Source of the DNA: an uncultured Eubacteriales bacterium
GTDB lineage: Bacteria > Bacillota > Clostridia > Lachnospirales > Anaerotignaceae
DNA: 23,352 nt
Assembly: GCA_900546215.1 (NCBI GenBank)
Contig: URCD01000028.1
Coordinates: 1 to 23,352 of the forward strand
Direction of reading: 5' to 3'
Both the position numbers and the translations under genes were made by a program. Shown here piece after piece: positions 7,230 to 14,326 of the stretch; position 1 is the first letter of the stretch, and every line of letters starts with the position of its first letter. Below the pieces are notes generated by a model. It saw only the letters and a program-made list of their open reading frames with translations, was not told the DNA's origin and did not search any database.

Positions 7230-8795
7230 TCATTTAGCATACTCTATTGCTCTAGTTTCCCTGATAAGATTAACCTTTATCTGTCCCGGATACTCAAGCT
7301 CGTCCTCAATCTTCTTAGCGATTTCCCTCGCAAGAAGCGTAAGACCCTCGTCATTGATATCCTCAGGTATAACCATAATACGAAGTTCCCTTCCGGCCTG
7401 AATGGCGAATGATTTCTCAACGCCCTTGAAGCCGTCGGCAATTTCCTCAAGCTTTTGAAGCCTCTTTACATACGACTCCAGCGTCTCGCGTCTTGCTCCC
7501 GGTCTTGCGGCTGAAATTGCGTCCGCAGCCTGAACAAGCACAGCTATTATACTCTGCGGCTCCACATCTCCATGATGCGCCTCCACAGCGTTTATAACAG
7601 TAGAAGATTCCTTATATTTTCTGCACAGCCCGACACCTATGCTTACGTGTGAACCTTCCATTTCGTGGTCGACACTCTTACCTATATCGTGAAGCAGACC
7701 AGCCCTTTTAGCTATAGTAACGTCAACTCCAAGCTCCGCAGCCATAAGGCCGGTAAGCTGGGCAACCTCAATTGAATGCTTAAGCACATTCTGTCCATAG
7801 CTTGTTCTGTATTTAAGTTTTCCTAAAAGACGTATAAGTTCCGGATGAAGCCCGTTTACACCTGTCTCAAGCGTAGCGGCCTCTCCCTCATCTCTGATAA
7901 TAACCTCAACTTCTTTTTTGGCCTTTTCGACCATTTCCTCAATTCTTGACGGGTGCACACGTCCGTCAACAATGAGCTTTTCCAGGGCAATCCTTGCGAT
8001 TTCCCTTCTTATGGGATCAAAACCCGAAAGAATAACCGCCTCCGGCGTATCGTCAATTATAAGGTCGATACCTGTCAGAGTTTCAAGCGCGCGGATATTT
8101 CTTCCTTCACGACCGATTATACGGCCTTTCATCTCATCATTGGGAAGCTGAACAACAGAAACCGTTGTCTCCGCAACATGGTCTACAGCGCAGCGCTGAA
8201 TGGCATTAGCAATAATGTCGCGGCTTTTCTTTTCCGCTTCATGCTTAGCCTTGGCCTCCGCCTCTTTAATCATTATAATAGACTCGTGTTTAACGTCGTT
8301 TTCCACCATTGCAAGAAGATAGTTTTTCGCTTCTTCTGAAGTAAAGCCTGAAATACGCTCCAGCTCCTGAAGCTGCTTTTCATGAATTTTAGCTACTTCT
8401 TCCTTCTGTCTGTCAAGCTCTTCAACCTTTTTTGTCATCTGCTCCTCACGCTTTTCATAAGCGTCGGCCTTACGGTCAAGAGTTTCCTCTTTCTGAACGA
8501 GACGTCTTTCGGTTCTTGCAAGCTCGTTTCTTCTTTCTCTTGCTTCTTTTTCAAGTTCGTTCTTTGTTCTGATGCTCTCCTCTTTTGCCTCAAGGAGAAT
8601 TTCCTTTTTCTTCGCTTCTGCTTCCTTCTTTGCATCTTCAACTATATCATTCGCCCTTTTTTCGGCGACACCTACTTTTGCTTCAGCAATCTGTTTTCTA
8701 TAGCAGAAACCAATAACAGCGCCAAGAACTAAACATGCCACAGCAGCAATAATGGTTATTGGTTCTATTGTAACCACCCCCTGTTTAATTTTCAA
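7230..8795 (-). CDS. rny: Ribonuclease Y
   Basis: Membrane-anchored endoribonuclease that starts decay of many mRNAs in Firmicutes. In order: an N-terminal membrane helix (about 14-30), a long charged coiled coil (about 35-190), a KH domain with GRIIGREGRN (224-233), and an HD domain with GLLHDIGK (His369-Asp370). The length of 521 residues matches Bacillus RNase Y (about 520). The start is uncertain. TTG at 8795 gives the longest frame but has no Shine-Dalgarno; GTG at 8777 overlaps the AGGGGG box; ATA at 8768 is the only in-frame near-start codon with ideal spacing (8 bases) from AGGGGG (8782-8777), which would give 512 residues. It has its own promoter and terminator, so it is monocistronic. 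Confidence 0.96.
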   Translation of the reverse strand: MKIKQGVVTIEPITIIAAVACLVLGAVIGFCYRKQIAEAKVGVAEKRANDIVEDAKKEAEAKKKEILLEAKEESIRTKNELEKEARERRNELARTERRLVQKEETLDRKADAYEKREEQMTKKVEELDRQKEEVAKIHEKQLQELERISGFTSEEAKNYLLAMVENDVKHESIIMIKEAEAKAKHEAEKKSRDIIANAIQRCAVDHVAETTVSVVQLPNDEMKGRIIGREGRNIRALETLTGIDLIIDDTPEAVILSGFDPIRREIARIALEKLIVDGRVHPSRIEEMVEKAKKEVEVIIRDEGEAATLETGVNGLHPELIRLLGKLKYRTSYGQNVLKHSIEVAQLTGLMAAELGVDVTIAKRAGLLHDIGKSVDHEMEGSHVSIGVGLCRKYKESSTVINAVEAHHGDVEPQSIIAVLVQAADAISAARPGARRETLESYVKRLQKLEEIADGFKGVEKSFAIQAGRELRIMVIPEDINDEGLTLLAREIAKKIEDELEYPGQIKVNLIRETRAIEYAK

Positions 8796-8875
8796 AGTTC
8801 ATTTTAATTTTTTATTTTCTACCGTGCATAAATGATTGTATAAAAACTAATATAATGTGAACACACATCTATTTA

Positions 8876-8904
8876 ATTGTATATCCAACATCAAATTATG
8901 TCAA
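8876..8904 (-). promoter_or_regulatory. Promoter of rny
   Basis: TTGACA (8904-8899) and TACAAT (8881-8876) on the minus strand are spaced by 17 bases, giving a start near 8870 and an AT-rich leader of about 75-100 bases. The gap between the RNase G stop (8930) and this -35 shows no convincing terminator, so some read-through from the upstream operon is possible. Confidence 0.75.
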
Positions 8905-8929
8905 GACAGATTGTTTGTACGGCACAACT

Positions 8930-10147
8930 TTATCGCTCGTTATGGATAAGGCTTATCCTTCCTGTCCCTCCGCAGACAGGACAGGTTTTTGTCATAAGCT
9001 GCATTATAGACTGTCTTTTTTTCTTTCTTGTAAGCTGCATCAGCCCAAGCTCCGTCATGCCGACAACTATGGTTTGAAGCCTGTCCTTTGAAACAGCCTC
9101 CTCCAGCGTTTTTTGCACAAGGCGCCTGTCGCTCTCGCTTTTCATATCTATAAAGTCAATTATTATCATTCCGTTTAGGTTTCTTAGCCTAAGCTGATGC
9201 GCTATCTCAAGCGCGGCCTCCATATTTGTTTTCAGTATTGTTTTCTGCAAATCCGCCCTGCCTGTATATTTTCCAGTGTTTACATCTATTACAACGCAGG
9301 CCTCGGTCTGCTCTATAATAATAAAGCCACCACTTTTAAGCCAAACCTGCCTGTTGAAGGCCGCCTTTGCCTGGGACTCTACATAATAGCTTCCAAACAG
9401 CTCTGTTCCGTCGCTGTGGAGCTTTATTTTGTCCGCACTGGTATTAAATTCGTCGCACAGCTCCAAAAGGGTATTGTAGTCTTCGCTTGAATTTACCACT
9501 ATTTCGTCAATATCCTCATGAAAGTAATCCCTTACAGCCTTTTCCGCGCCGTTAACGTCTGTATAAAGCATTGCCGGCGCCTTTATATACTCGGCCTTTT
9601 TCAATACGCCCTCGCTTATTGAAACCAGCCTGTCGATTTCTTTTTTATAAACCTCGTAGCTTTTTCCCTCTCCGTCGGTTCTTATTATAGCCCCGAAACC
9701 CTCGGGAAGCAGTCCCCTTACAATGTCCTTTATTCTCTGTCTTTCTTCACTGTCCGTTATCTTCTTCGATATTCCTATTTTATTATCGTTTGGTATTATT
9801 ACAAGAAACTTGCCCGGAAAAGAAATCTTTTTTGTCAGTACAGAGCCCTTAGAGCCTATTTCGGCCTTTTCCACCTGCACAATAACATCATTTCCTGCCT
9901 TTGGCTTAATTACGTTCCCATTATCATCCTTATTATTACCGTAATATAAAAACGCGTTTTTCTCTCTGCCTATGTCTACGAAGGCCGCCTGCATTCCCGG
10001 GAGCACGTTCATAATTTTGCCAGCGTAAATATTTCCGACAATAGGCATGGAGTTTTTAGGCTCATATACCAGCTCCATAAGCAGCCCGTCCTCAACAATA
10101 CCTATTCTAGTACCGAAATCCCTGGAATCAACAAGTATTCTTTTCAT
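8930..10147 (-). CDS. rng: Ribonuclease G/E family endoribonuclease
   Basis: RNase E/G catalytic protein of 405 residues, closer to RNase G because it has no long C-terminal scaffold. An S1-like RNA-binding region is seen at about 37-120 (GNIYAGKIMNVLPGMQAAFVDIGREKNAFLYY). The DNase I-like catalytic region contains VVIDVNTGKY and MIIIDFIDM, whose Asp residues correspond to the Mg ligands of E. coli RNase E. The Zn-link CPVCGGTG (Cys389, Cys392) is at the C-terminus. ATG at 10147 overlaps the stop of the upstream TIGR03936 gene by 4 bases, indicating translational coupling. It processes RNA in the cytoplasm, in the same neighbourhood as RNase Y. Confidence 0.95.
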   Translation of the reverse strand: MKRILVDSRDFGTRIGIVEDGLLMELVYEPKNSMPIVGNIYAGKIMNVLPGMQAAFVDIGREKNAFLYYGNNKDDNGNVIKPKAGNDVIVQVEKAEIGSKGSVLTKKISFPGKFLVIIPNDNKIGISKKITDSEERQRIKDIVRGLLPEGFGAIIRTDGEGKSYEVYKKEIDRLVSISEGVLKKAEYIKAPAMLYTDVNGAEKAVRDYFHEDIDEIVVNSSEDYNTLLELCDEFNTSADKIKLHSDGTELFGSYYVESQAKAAFNRQVWLKSGGFIIIEQTEACVVIDVNTGKYTGRADLQKTILKTNMEAALEIAHQLRLRNLNGMIIIDFIDMKSESDRRLVQKTLEEAVSKDRLQTIVVGMTELGLMQLTRKKKRQSIMQLMTKTCPVCGGTGRISLIHNER

Positions 10148-10866
10148 TTAATTTCCACTTCCTTATCAAGGGGCACAAAGGCTCCGTCCAGGAGGCGGTA
10201 CATTTCTGTCCTTTTGTATCTTATTTTAAATTTATTAAACTCAGCCCCTAAAAAATCATAAAACGTCTCGACTGTGAGGTCGGCTCTCAGGCTTCTGGTG
10301 CTTCCCGCGGCAAGAAGCAGCCTGATTTTAGCCCCCTCCTTGTCGGAAATGTCCTCCATATCAAATATGTCCGGACGAATATCGGTTTCCTTGAAATTAT
10401 TTTTAGTCTTTTTCATTACAACAATTTCCCCGCGTCCCAAAAAAGCGCTTAAATTATCCGATACCATTTTAGGCTCTATCGCCTCGTCAAGATACGCCTC
10501 ATACTCGCATGCTGCCAGATCAGCCATAGCTGTGAGCGCTGCCTGCGGAAGCCTTGCGGCACGCAGTATCTCAATTCCGTCGTTCATAACCGAGTTCATT
10601 CTGCCGACTATCTCGCCGGGGTCCATCTCTTTAAAAAACTCCAGGTCACAGTATTCCCCGGAACTTGTCATACCCAGAGAAAGCGGGTTGCCGAAGGACA
10701 TAAGCTGATGCGGGTTGAAGCCCTGTGAGTACGCTATAGGAAGTTCGGCTCTTCTCACAGCCCTCTGAAACAGCCTCATCAGATCCAAATGGCTTACAAA
10801 GCGAACCTCCGGCCCCTTTGTGTACTTTAGCCTGTATTTAAATCTTATTTTCTTTTCCTGATTCAA
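10144..10866 (-). CDS. TIGR03936 family radical SAM-linked protein (DUF2344)
   Basis: Protein of 240 residues beginning LNQEKKIRFKYRLKYTKGPEVRFVSHLDLMRLFQRAVRRA, with the GFNPHQLMSFGNPLSLGMTS block typical of the DUF2344 domain found next to or fused to radical SAM proteins. Function is not established; an RNA-modification role is often suggested because of the partner and RNase G neighbour (inference). The frame is open back to an ATG at 10917, but AGGAGGT (10880-10874) sits 7 bases before a TTG at 10866, which I take as the start. It then overlaps the end of the radical SAM gene by 29 bases. It ends in a 4-base overlap with rng. Confidence 0.88.
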   Translation of the reverse strand: MNQEKKIRFKYRLKYTKGPEVRFVSHLDLMRLFQRAVRRAELPIAYSQGFNPHQLMSFGNPLSLGMTSSGEYCDLEFFKEMDPGEIVGRMNSVMNDGIEILRAARLPQAALTAMADLAACEYEAYLDEAIEPKMVSDNLSAFLGRGEIVVMKKTKNNFKETDIRPDIFDMEDISDKEGAKIRLLLAAGSTRSLRADLTVETFYDFLGAEFNKFKIRYKRTEMYRLLDGAFVPLDKEVEIK

Positions 10867-12703
10867 AGCACACACCTCCTCCGAAAGCCGCCGCTCCGCA
10901 ATGAGAACATTCCTCACGGCAGTTGGGCGTAGTTACAGCCATTTCAGCCTTCTTCCTTTCGTTTATCATAAACTGCTTGGACACTCCTATCGAAATATGA
11001 TCCCAGGGCAGAATTTCATCAAAGCTGCGCTTCCTGTTGGCGTAAAAGGCAGGGTCTACCCCTGTTTCCTCAAAGGCCTCCATCCATTTTCCAAAATCAA
11101 ATATTTCAGACCATGAATCAAAGCGACAGCCCTTTTCCCACGCCCTGTAGATAACCTTTGCGACACGCCTGTCGCCTCTTGCCATAACGCCCTCAAGCGA
11201 GCTAAGCTTTGCGTCATGGTAGTTATATTTAATCTGTTTTCTGGCGATATGGGATTTAACAAGCCTGGCCTTTTCGCTGAACTGCTGGTAGGTATCCTGG
11301 GCATCCCACTGAAACGGAGTAAACGGCTTGGGAACAAAGCATGAGCTGCTTGCCACAACCGTTACCGGACGTGGCTTTTTGTCCCTCTCTATCTCATAAT
11401 ACTTATCCACAACCTTTGCAGACAGGTCCGCTATACCTATTAAATCCTCCTCGGTTTCCGTAGGAAGCCCTATCATAAAGTAGAGCTTTACCCTTTCCCA
11501 CGAGCCGGAGAAGGCAAGGGCGCAGCCCTTTAAGATGTCCTCCTCGGTCAGGTTTTTGTTTATAACGTTTCTAAGCCTCTGTGTACCCGCCTCGGCCGCA
11601 AAGGTAAGGCTGCTTTTTCTTACCTCCTGAATTTTCTCCATCAAATCCAAAGAAAACGAGTCAATACGAAGCGACGGAAGCGACAGGTTGACCTGGTCCT
11701 TAGAAAAATCGTCCAAAAGCCCATTAGCCAGATCATGGAAGCAGGTATAATCGCTTGTGCTGAGCGAAACAAGAGAAATCTCGTCGTCTCCCGAAGCATC
11801 AATAAGCGAATGGGCCTGTTTAATCAGAGTTTGATAGTCCTTTTCCCTCACTGGCCTGTATACAAACCCGGCCTGGCAGAAGCGGCAGCCCCTTATACAG
11901 CCCCTGAAAAGCTCCAGCGTTACCCTGTCATGTACAGTTTCAATTAACGGCACAATCATTTTTGGCGGGTAATAAACCTTGTCCATATCGGTTACTATTA
12001 CCTTTTTGACTGTCTCAGGCGCCTTGGGATCATTGGGACAAAACGAGGCAATCTCCCCATTTTCCTTATAGGTCACATCGTAAAATTTAGGCACGTACAT
12101 ACCGGGAACGTTCAAAAGCTTATGGAGGAACTCGTCCCTTGTGCCTCCGTTTTTCTTATGTTCCTTATACAGCTCCATAATATTGTCATACTCGGCCTCC
12201 CCCTCGCCCAGGTAAAAGAAGTCCACAAATTCCGCAAGCGGTTCAGGATTATAGGCGCATGAGCCGCCGCATAATATAATCGGGTCGTCCTCCGTTCTGT
12301 CCTTTGAAAAGACGGGTATCCCCGACATATCCAGCATGTTTATCAGGTTTGTGTAGCACATCTCATATTGAAGCGTGAAGCCTACAAAATCAAATTCCTT
12401 AAGCGGCGTATAGGTTTCAAGAGAATACACCGGTATGCCGTTTTTGCGCATAGCCTCCTCCATATCCGGCCACGGTGCGAAGGCTCTCTCGCAGTAGGTA
12501 TCGTCACGGCGGTTAAGGAAAAAATACAGTATCTGAAGTCCAAGGCAGGACATTCCTACCTCGTAGACGTCAGGAAAGCAGAAGGCGAAGCGTATATCCA
12601 CATCTTCAGCATTTTTCTTAACCATGTTCAGTTCATTTCCTATATATCTGGCAGGCTTCTCAACCTGCATCAGTATTTCATCGGGAACGGTAATTTTACT
12701 CAT
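10838..12703 (-). CDS. TIGR03960 family B12-binding domain radical SAM protein
   Basis: Radical SAM protein of 621 residues. The N-terminal part (PDVYEVGMSCLGLQILYFFLN, then FVGFTLQYEMCYTNLINMLD) resembles a cobalamin-binding Rossmann domain, and the radical SAM cluster motif CX3CX2C is Cys269/Cys273/Cys276 in ELFRGCIRGCRFCQAGFVYRP. A Cys-rich tail (CREECSHCGAAAFGGGVC) may hold a further metal site. The substrate is unknown; the conserved pairing with the TIGR03936 protein, present here downstream, points to a two-part system. The ATG at 12703 follows AAAGGAGG; an ATG 27 bases upstream has no such box. Confidence 0.92.
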   Translation of the reverse strand: MSKITVPDEILMQVEKPARYIGNELNMVKKNAEDVDIRFAFCFPDVYEVGMSCLGLQILYFFLNRRDDTYCERAFAPWPDMEEAMRKNGIPVYSLETYTPLKEFDFVGFTLQYEMCYTNLINMLDMSGIPVFSKDRTEDDPIILCGGSCAYNPEPLAEFVDFFYLGEGEAEYDNIMELYKEHKKNGGTRDEFLHKLLNVPGMYVPKFYDVTYKENGEIASFCPNDPKAPETVKKVIVTDMDKVYYPPKMIVPLIETVHDRVTLELFRGCIRGCRFCQAGFVYRPVREKDYQTLIKQAHSLIDASGDDEISLVSLSTSDYTCFHDLANGLLDDFSKDQVNLSLPSLRIDSFSLDLMEKIQEVRKSSLTFAAEAGTQRLRNVINKNLTEEDILKGCALAFSGSWERVKLYFMIGLPTETEEDLIGIADLSAKVVDKYYEIERDKKPRPVTVVASSSCFVPKPFTPFQWDAQDTYQQFSEKARLVKSHIARKQIKYNYHDAKLSSLEGVMARGDRRVAKVIYRAWEKGCRFDSWSEIFDFGKWMEAFEETGVDPAFYANRKRSFDEILPWDHISIGVSKQFMINERKKAEMAVTTPNCREECSHCGAAAFGGGVCFESGKENKI

Positions 12704-12742
12704 AGTTTCCTCCTTTACCGCATAAATCAAGCGTAGTAAATC

Positions 12743-12772
12743 ATTATATATGATACCCTATATCTGTCCCAA
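12743..12772 (-). promoter_or_regulatory. Putative promoter of the radical SAM-rng operon
   Basis: On the minus strand TTGGGA (12772-12767) and a perfect TATAAT (12748-12743) are 18 bases apart, about 40 bases before the radical SAM ATG. Divergent from the MFS promoter about 50 bases further right. Confidence 0.5.
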
Positions 12773-12797
12773 ATGCACGTACTTTTTAGCATAAGTG

Positions 12798-12826
12798 TTG
12801 AAAAGGCATCCGCAATGTAGTAAAAT
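12798..12826 (+). promoter_or_regulatory. Promoter of the MFS leader and transporter
   Basis: TTGAAA (12798-12803) and TAAAAT (12821-12826) are spaced by exactly 17 bases. A start near 12833 places the whole leader peptide and both hairpins in the transcript, a leader of about 150 bases. Confidence 0.7.
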
Positions 12827-12859
12827 TCATTTATTGAAATATTTACGGGAGACAAAAAA

Positions 12860-12898
12860 ATGAAACTGTGCATTGATACAGCTCTATGCAAAGTCTGA
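12860..12898 (+). CDS. Leader peptide MKLCIDTALCKV upstream of MFS gene
   Basis: A 12-codon frame with its own GGGAG box (12847-12851) 8 bases before the ATG. Its last codons (Ala8 to Lys11) form the 5' arm of a perfect 12-bp hairpin and its TGA lies in the loop, so a ribosome on the leader must open that hairpin. This is the layout of leader peptides that control erm, cat and mef-type resistance genes by ribosome stalling. Two of 12 residues are Cys. No match to a known leader peptide is recognised, and translation is inferred. Confidence 0.6.
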   Translation: MKLCIDTALCKV

Positions 12899-12919
12899 AA
12901 CGGGCGGTTTGCATAGAGC
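12881..12919 (+). promoter_or_regulatory. Leader hairpin 1, overlapping the leader peptide
   Basis: GCTCTATGCAAA (12881-12892) and TTTGCATAGAGC (12908-12919) are perfect complements, a 12-bp stem with a 15-base loop. No T run follows, so it is not an intrinsic terminator. The 3' arm can also pair, with two single-base bulges, to GCTTTGC (12943-12949) in the second hairpin. Confidence 0.75.
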
Positions 12920-12943
12920 GGATATAAAATTCGCCCTGACAGG

Positions 12944-12979
12944 CTTTGCCTTTATACAATAAAATATAAAGGAGCAAAG
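12944..12979 (+). promoter_or_regulatory. Leader hairpin 2, sequestering the MFS Shine-Dalgarno
   Basis: CTTTGCCTTTATA (12944-12956) pairs with TATAAAGGagCAAAG (12965-12979): 5 bp, a 2-base AG bulge, then 8 bp around an 8-base loop. The 3' arm contains the AAAGGAG box that serves the MFS ATG at 12985, so the folded form should block its translation. Confidence 0.7.
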
Positions 12980-12984
12980 TCAAT

Positions 12985-14286
12985 ATGAAAAATAATACAT
13001 TAAAAGAGCTTAAAAGCTTTTTACTTTTATGGTCTACTCAATCACTATCGGCGCTGGGAAGCTCAATGACAAACTTCGCGCTTGTTATATGGTCCTATCA
13101 GGCTAGGGGCTCCGCCCTTACAACGGCGCTTCTGTCGGTCTGCTCATACGCGCCCTATGTGCTTACAAGCATATTCGCCGGGGCACTCAGCGACAGATGG
13201 AATAAAAAGGCTATTATGCTTATAAGCGATTCATTCGCGGCGCTTGGCACCCTCTGTGTGCTTATGCTGCTTCGCAGTGGAAGGCTTGAAATATGGCATC
13301 TGTACATTCTTAATGCGCTTAACGGCCTTATGAATTCATTTCAGCAGCCGGCCTCCGATGTGTCGGTCAGCCTGCTGGCGCCAGAAAAGCATTATCAGAA
13401 AATAAGCGGGCTCAGGACATTTTCAAACTCGCTGACTACTGTATTGACGCCGGTGGCGGCGACCGCGCTTTTAAGCCTTACAAGCATTGAAACTGTTATA
13501 GCCTTTGACCTGGCAACCTTTGCAACGGCGTTTATAACTCTTTTGTTTTTTATAAAAATACCGAAGGCCGCTATACAGGATAAGTCCGAAAGCGTTCTGC
13601 GCTTGGCCGGGTCGGGACTGAAATATTTAAAAAAGAACCGCGGAATACTGGATTTAATTTTATTCCTTGCCGCCATAAACTTCACCGCCTCTGTATTTAA
13701 CGCGGCTCTTCCTGCGCTTATGCTATCCCCGAAGGTGGGAAACACAAGCGCCTACGGTATAATAACTACGGCTTCGGGCGCAGCAATGCTTTTGGGCAGT
13801 ATAGCTGCGACAATGCTGCCTCCGCCTAAGAGCAGGGTACGGGTAATATGCAATACTCTTCTTTTAGCGATGAGTACGGAAAACTTTATCCTGTCCCTGG
13901 GAAACGGTCTGCCTATATGGTGCGCAGGCGCGGTGCTGGGCTGGATAAGCATTCCAATTATGAATACCAACATGGAGGCCCTTTTAAGAAGCTATATTCC
14001 AATATCCATGCAGGGAAGAGTTTACTCAGCCAGAAACACACTGCAGTTTTTTACCATACCGCTTGGATATGCCGCTGGAGGAGCGCTGATTGACGGCGTG
14101 TTTGAGCCGTTTATGGCTTCTGAGAAAACCGCCTCGGTATTTACAACACTCTTTGGCTCAGCAAAGGGGTCGGGCGCGGCAATGCTGCTGTTTATACTTG
14201 GGTTTTTGGGAGTAGTAACCTGCCTTATTTTCAGAAGCGACTCACACATATGGGCATTGGAAAACAAAAACAGCATAAACAAATAA
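12985..14286 (+). CDS. MFS transporter, MefA-like drug efflux type
   Basis: Major facilitator protein of 433 residues with about 12 hydrophobic segments. The N-terminal half carries the signature loop FAGALSDRWNKKAIMLISD between helices 2 and 3 (G-x-L-S-D-R-x-x-K-K). Overall style (LLWSTQSLSALGSSMTNFAL, NSFQQPASDVSVSLLAPEKHYQKISGL, SLTTVLTPVAATALLSL) resembles the MefA-like/MFS_3 group, which includes macrolide exporters but also siderophore and unassigned exporters, so the substrate is open. The gene is alone between two divergent or convergent minus-strand blocks. Its start box is buried in a hairpin, after a leader peptide, consistent with inducible expression by a ribosome-targeting compound (inference). 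Confidence 0.88.
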   Translation: MKNNTLKELKSFLLLWSTQSLSALGSSMTNFALVIWSYQARGSALTTALLSVCSYAPYVLTSIFAGALSDRWNKKAIMLISDSFAALGTLCVLMLLRSGRLEIWHLYILNALNGLMNSFQQPASDVSVSLLAPEKHYQKISGLRTFSNSLTTVLTPVAATALLSLTSIETVIAFDLATFATAFITLLFFIKIPKAAIQDKSESVLRLAGSGLKYLKKNRGILDLILFLAAINFTASVFNAALPALMLSPKVGNTSAYGIITTASGAAMLLGSIAATMLPPPKSRVRVICNTLLLAMSTENFILSLGNGLPIWCAGAVLGWISIPIMNTNMEALLRSYIPISMQGRVYSARNTLQFFTIPLGYAAGGALIDGVFEPFMASEKTASVFTTLFGSAKGSGAAMLLFILGFLGVVTCLIFRSDSHIWALENKNSINK

Positions 14287-14293
14287 AAATAAA

Positions 14294-14320
14294 CCGGAGA
14301 GCTATGCTCTCCGGCATTTT
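14294..14320 (+). terminator. Intrinsic terminator shared by MFS and anti-sigma genes
   Basis: Stem CCGGAGAGC / GCTCTCCGG (14294-14302 with 14306-14314), loop TAT, followed by CATTTT. On the minus strand it is followed by TTTATTTTTATTT, so it should end the convergent sigma/anti-sigma transcript at least as well. Confidence 0.85.
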
Positions 14321-14326
14321 AATTTA

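Noticed and set aside
8905..8929. Terminator after rng
   Set aside because: Only a 4-bp TTGT/ACAA pairing is visible and there is no T run.
10867..10917. N-terminal extension of the TIGR03936 protein to the ATG at 10917
   Set aside because: The extra 17 codons lie in the end of the radical SAM gene and cover an AGGAGGT box that is ideally placed for the TTG at 10866.
12881..12919. Intrinsic terminator upstream of the MFS gene
   Set aside because: The perfect stem is followed by GGATATAAAA and not by a T run, and its loop is 15 bases; a translation-control hairpin fits better.
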